DNA of 7,995 bases, taken from NCBI GenBank assembly GCA_017849335.1, contig JAFIHP010000188.1, forward strand, positions 1-7,995, in the 5' to 3' direction. Origin of the DNA: Actinomycetales bacterium. GTDB lineage: Bacteria; Actinomycetota; Actinomycetes; S36-B12. The notes under the pieces are model-generated. The model ran no database searches, was not told where the DNA came from, and worked only from the letters and a program-made list of their open reading frames with translations. A program made the position numbers and the translations under genes. Positions 5,903 to 7,995 of this stretch are shown here, piece by piece (positions within the stretch are counted from its first letter, which is position 1; each line of letters begins with the position of its first letter).

Positions 5903-6888
5903 GCGGCACCGTCCTTGCGTCGGCCCCGGCCCGTGGCCGGGGCGGGGGTGTCGTCCTCGGCCGCGTGACCGGTCAGGGCGAGGAACACGTCGTCCAGCGT
6001 GGGCCGGCGCAGCAGCAGGTCGGTGACCTCGATGCCCTGGGCGTCAAGGGCGCGGACCGCGTCGACGAGGACCGTCGACCCGCCGCTGACCGGCATCGAG
6101 ATGCGCGACTCCTCGGCGACGGCGCCGCCGCCGATGCCGCCGAGCGCGGCGATCGCGTCGCCGACCCGCGCCGGGTCCGCGACGCTCACCTCCAGCCGGT
6201 CACCGCCGATCTGGTCCTTCAGCTGCTCGGCCGTGCCGTGCGCGATGACCGCGCCGTGGTCGATCACGACGATGTCCTGCGCGAGCTGGTCGGCCTCCTC
6301 GAGGTACTGCGTCGTCAGGAGCACGGTCGTGCCCTGCTCGACGAGGTTCGAGATGACGCCCCACAGCCCGAGCCGCGATCGCGGGTCCAGGCCGGTCGTC
6401 GGCTCGTCGAGGAACAGGATCGACGGCTGGGCGACGAGGCTCGCCGCGAGGTCGAGGCGGCGGCGCATGCCGCCGGAATACGTCTTCGCGGGCCGATCCG
6501 CGGCCTCGGTCAGCTCGAACCACTCGAGCAGCTCGGCGCTGCGCTCCTTCACGTACCGCGGCGACAGGTGGTACAGGTCGCCGAACATGCGCAGGTTCTC
6601 CCGGCCGGTCAGGTACTCGTCGACTGCCGCGTACTGGCCCGTGAGGCCGATCGCCCGCCGGACCTGGTCCGGCTGACGCACGACGTCGAAGCCGGCGACC
6701 TCCGCCCGGCCGGCGGTCGGCTGCAGCAGCGTCGACAGGATGCGGACGGTCGTCGTCTTTCCCGCCCCGTTGGGCCCGAGCAGTCCGACGACCTGGCCCC
6801 GGGCCACGGTCAGATCGATCCCGTCGAGCGCGTGCACGTCGCCGAAGTGCTTGACCAGCCCCTCGGCGACCACGGCGTTGTCAGTCAT
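5899..6888 (-). CDS. ABC transporter ATP-binding protein, DrrA-like
   Basis: A 329-residue ATPase powering the DrrB-like permease. Walker A GPNGAGKT is at residues 38-45, the Q-loop glutamine at 85, the signature YSGGMRRRLDLA at 137-148, and Walker B with D-loop ILFLDEPTTGLDP at 157-169. The segment LLTTQYLEEADQLA has glutamine where most ABC ATPases have the switch histidine, which is characteristic of the DrrA subfamily. The C-terminal extension of about 100 residues ends with RRPTLDDVFLALTG, another DrrA mark (DUF4162-type region). ATG 6888 is preceded by GGAGGAG (6892-6898), a strong ribosome site, so the longer frame to 6993 is not used. Its start overlaps the stop of the DUF2089 gene by 8 nt and its stop overlaps the permease start by 4 nt. 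Known family members give drug resistance or lipid export; the regulatory-looking neighbours suggest envelope stress, as inference. Confidence 0.96.
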   Translation of the reverse strand: MTDNAVVAEGLVKHFGDVHALDGIDLTVARGQVVGLLGPNGAGKTTTVRILSTLLQPTAGRAEVAGFDVVRQPDQVRRAIGLTGQYAAVDEYLTGRENLRMFGDLYHLSPRYVKERSAELLEWFELTEAADRPAKTYSGGMRRRLDLAASLVAQPSILFLDEPTTGLDPRSRLGLWGVISNLVEQGTTVLLTTQYLEEADQLAQDIVVIDHGAVIAHGTAEQLKDQIGGDRLEVSVADPARVGDAIAALGGIGGGAVAEESRISMPVSGGSTVLVDAVRALDAQGIEVTDLLLRRPTLDDVFLALTGHAAEDDTPAPATGRGRRKDGAA

Positions 6889-7270
6889 CGGCTCCTCCAC
6901 CGGTCGTGCCTTCCAGCAGCGCTTCCGCGTCGTCGACGCTGATCCGCCCGGCCGCCAGGTCGCGCAAGACGCTAGCGGAGTCCACCTGATCACGGGAGTC
7001 CCCGAGGCCCATGCGTACCAGCAGATCCGTGAACCGCTGCCGCGCCGTCGGGTACGAGACGCCGAGGTGCGCCTGGACGTCGCGCAGGTTGCCGCGACTT
7101 CGCAGGAACACCTCCAGGAGCTCCACGTCCGCCGCGTCTAGGCGGCAGAAGCGGCAGGGCTCGAACTGGCCGGAGATCTCGGTGCCGCAGGACGGGCAGC
7201 CGACGCGCAGCGTGATGAGGTCGTGCGAGCAGACCGGGCAGGCGGTCGGGGCGCGGTGGGTCGTGGTCAT
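6881..7270 (-). CDS. DUF2089 family zinc-ribbon/HTH protein, putative transcriptional regulator
   Basis: A 129-residue protein with three parts. Residues 11-42 hold three CxxC pairs (C11/C14, C25/C28, C39/C42) forming zinc-ribbon-like sites. Residues about 47-90 are a helix-turn-helix, with NLRDVQAHLGVSYPTARQRF (61-80) as the recognition region, and 98-120 form an amphipathic tail containing LAAGRISVDDAEALL. This architecture is DUF2089, whose members are annotated as putative DNA-binding proteins. It is soluble. A GGAGGT ribosome site (7280-7285) lies 9 nt before ATG 7270. It overlaps the DUF4097 gene by ATGA upstream and the DrrA-like ATPase gene by 8 nt downstream, so it very likely controls or responds with this operon. 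The target DNA is not known, and a non-DNA partner role is possible. Confidence 0.9.
   Translation of the reverse strand: MTTTHRAPTACPVCSHDLITLRVGCPSCGTEISGQFEPCRFCRLDAADVELLEVFLRSRGNLRDVQAHLGVSYPTARQRFTDLLVRMGLGDSRDQVDSASVLRDLAAGRISVDDAEALLEGTTGGGADD
6892..6898 (-). promoter_or_regulatory. Strong ribosome binding site of the DrrA-like gene
   Basis: GGAGGAG on the minus strand, within the end of the DUF2089 gene, with the GGAGG core 5 nt before ATG 6888. It fixes the start and removes the need for the longer in-frame extension. Confidence 0.7.
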
Positions 7271-7995
7271 GCGACGGTCACCTCCGCCGAGCCCAGCCGC
7301 ACCGCGACCGCCAGGGCACCGGTCCCCGCACCGGCGGTCACCGCCGGGATCGCGCTTCCGGTCTGCGTGCCGTAGGTCGTCCCGTCAGGTCCGCGCAGCG
7401 CGATGGACGACAGGCTGCCGTCGGCAGTGACCACCGCGTCCGACCCCGCCGCCACGCGGATGGCGGCGGATCCCAGCTCGACGCCGATCGAGGACTCGCC
7501 GGTGAACTGCCAGGACACGTCGGCGCTGCCGGTCATGGTCGTCATCCGCAGCGGTCCCCGCCCACCGGTGAGCTTCGCCGCACCGGCCTCGACCGAGACG
7601 ACCAGCGGCGCCTGCGGCCCGGACACGGTGAGCGATCCGGCGACGACGGCGATCTCCAGGGGGAGGTCCGGGTTGACGCGCACCTGCAGGCGGGTGCCGC
7701 CACGCAGCCCGGAGTTGATCCACGACATGACCGAGGCGGGTCCGCTGGTGGTCTGGTAGCCGTCGCCGTCGCTGCCTGACCGGATGACGAGGCGATCCCC
7801 ATCGCGCTCCACCCGGTGCGGACCGTCGGCGACGGCGGTGGCGACGGTCGGGTCAGCGACGACCGTGAGCCGGACGCCCGTACCCCGGACGGCGACGCGC
7901 GCCACCGCAGGACCGTCGCCGGGTACGTGGGTGGGAGCGGCGGGGGTGGTCTCGTCCAGCAGTCGCTGCCCCTCCTCGGGGCTGAGCTCACCGGC
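7267..7995 (-). CDS. DUF4097-type beta-repeat protein with SHOCT-like N-terminal motif (start beyond right edge)
   Basis: The frame is open to the right edge, giving 242 visible residues; the GTG at 7905 is not taken as the start because coding continues upstream with AGELSPEEGQRLLDE at the edge. That short helix resembles the L-A-x-G-x-hydrophobic-S-x-E-E-A-x-x-LL motif common at the front of DUF4097 proteins. After a Pro/Thr-rich linker comes a long region of alternating strands with repeats such as GSLTVSG, AAKLTGG, GSADVSW, GSAAIRVA and GSLSSIALRG, spaced about 16-22 residues, consistent with the beta-solenoid-like DUF4097 (putative adhesin) fold. No signal peptide or membrane helix is seen in the visible part, so despite the adhesin name it is probably cytoplasmic. 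It overlaps the DUF2089 gene by ATGA and is the most upstream gene visible in the transporter operon; the promoter is outside. Function unknown; a sensor or regulator partner is plausible. Confidence 0.82.
   Translation of the reverse strand, partial: AGELSPEEGQRLLDETTPAAPTHVPGDGPAVARVAVRGTGVRLTVVADPTVATAVADGPHRVERDGDRLVIRSGSDGDGYQTTSGPASVMSWINSGLRGGTRLQVRVNPDLPLEIAVVAGSLTVSGPQAPLVVSVEAGAAKLTGGRGPLRMTTMTGSADVSWQFTGESSIGVELGSAAIRVAAGSDAVVTADGSLSSIALRGPDGTTYGTQTGSAIPAVTAGAGTGALAVAVRLGSAEVTVA
7280..7285 (-). promoter_or_regulatory. Ribosome binding site of the DUF2089 gene
   Basis: GGAGGT on the minus strand, 9 nt before ATG 7270 and inside the final codons of the DUF4097 gene. It supports the 4-nt overlapping start. 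Confidence 0.6.

Noticed and set aside
5965..6942. Long plus-strand open frame (325 codons) opposite the DrrA-like ATPase, and a similar one at 5147-5968 opposite the permease
   Set aside because: Both are low-complexity Arg/Asp/Val-rich shadows of genes with complete motifs on the minus strand.
6889..6993. Upstream in-frame extension of the DrrA-like ATPase
   Set aside because: It overlaps the DUF2089 coding sequence and adds non-homologous residues; a strong ribosome site directly precedes ATG 6888.

Overview
The window is very GC-rich DNA packed with genes. Its codons prefer G or C at third positions, GTG starts are common and genes often overlap by 4 nt. Together with the gene families present, this points to the chromosome of a high-GC actinobacterium. 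The Ada/AlkA fusion followed by ogt, the HipA-like kinase/DUF3037 pair and the DrrA/DrrB transporter are all typical of that phylum. Genus cannot be fixed from the sequence; a Cellulomonas-like member of the Micrococcales is only a guess. There are no tRNA or rRNA genes, CRISPR arrays, insertion sequences or prophage signs. I see no gene-free stretch above about 35 nt.

Left half, plus strand (1-3793). It opens with the C-terminal 212 residues of a GlpD-like FAD-dependent glycerol-3-phosphate dehydrogenase. Next comes an alkylation-repair operon: alkA, a fusion of the Ada methyl-acceptor domain, an AraC-type DNA-binding domain and a 3-methyladenine glycosylase, followed 29 nt later by ogt, the O6-alkylguanine methyltransferase. 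These two can together sense and repair methylated DNA, with the Ada part as the probable methylation-triggered activator. Then comes a two-gene unit of a small HipA-like kinase and a DUF3037 protein, overlapping by ATGA. This pair recurs in actinobacteria but has no established function.

Right half, minus strand (3814-7995), read from right to left. A DUF4097 protein (start beyond the right edge), a zinc-ribbon/HTH DUF2089 protein, a DrrA-type ABC ATPase and a DrrB-type ABC-2 permease are chained by overlaps of 4, 8 and 4 nt and form one operon. After 25 nt come two small DUF202 membrane proteins that overlap by 4 nt, then a GNAT acetyltransferase of the AAC(6')-Ib type. The two halves converge at 3794-3813, where there is a GC-rich hairpin.

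The most interesting items are the HipA-like/DUF3037 pair, the DUF4097-DUF2089-DrrAB-DUF202 envelope cluster with a short motif shared between its two putative regulatory proteins, and a recurrent -10-like hexamer placed 6-7 nt before four of the start codons, suggesting leaderless transcription.
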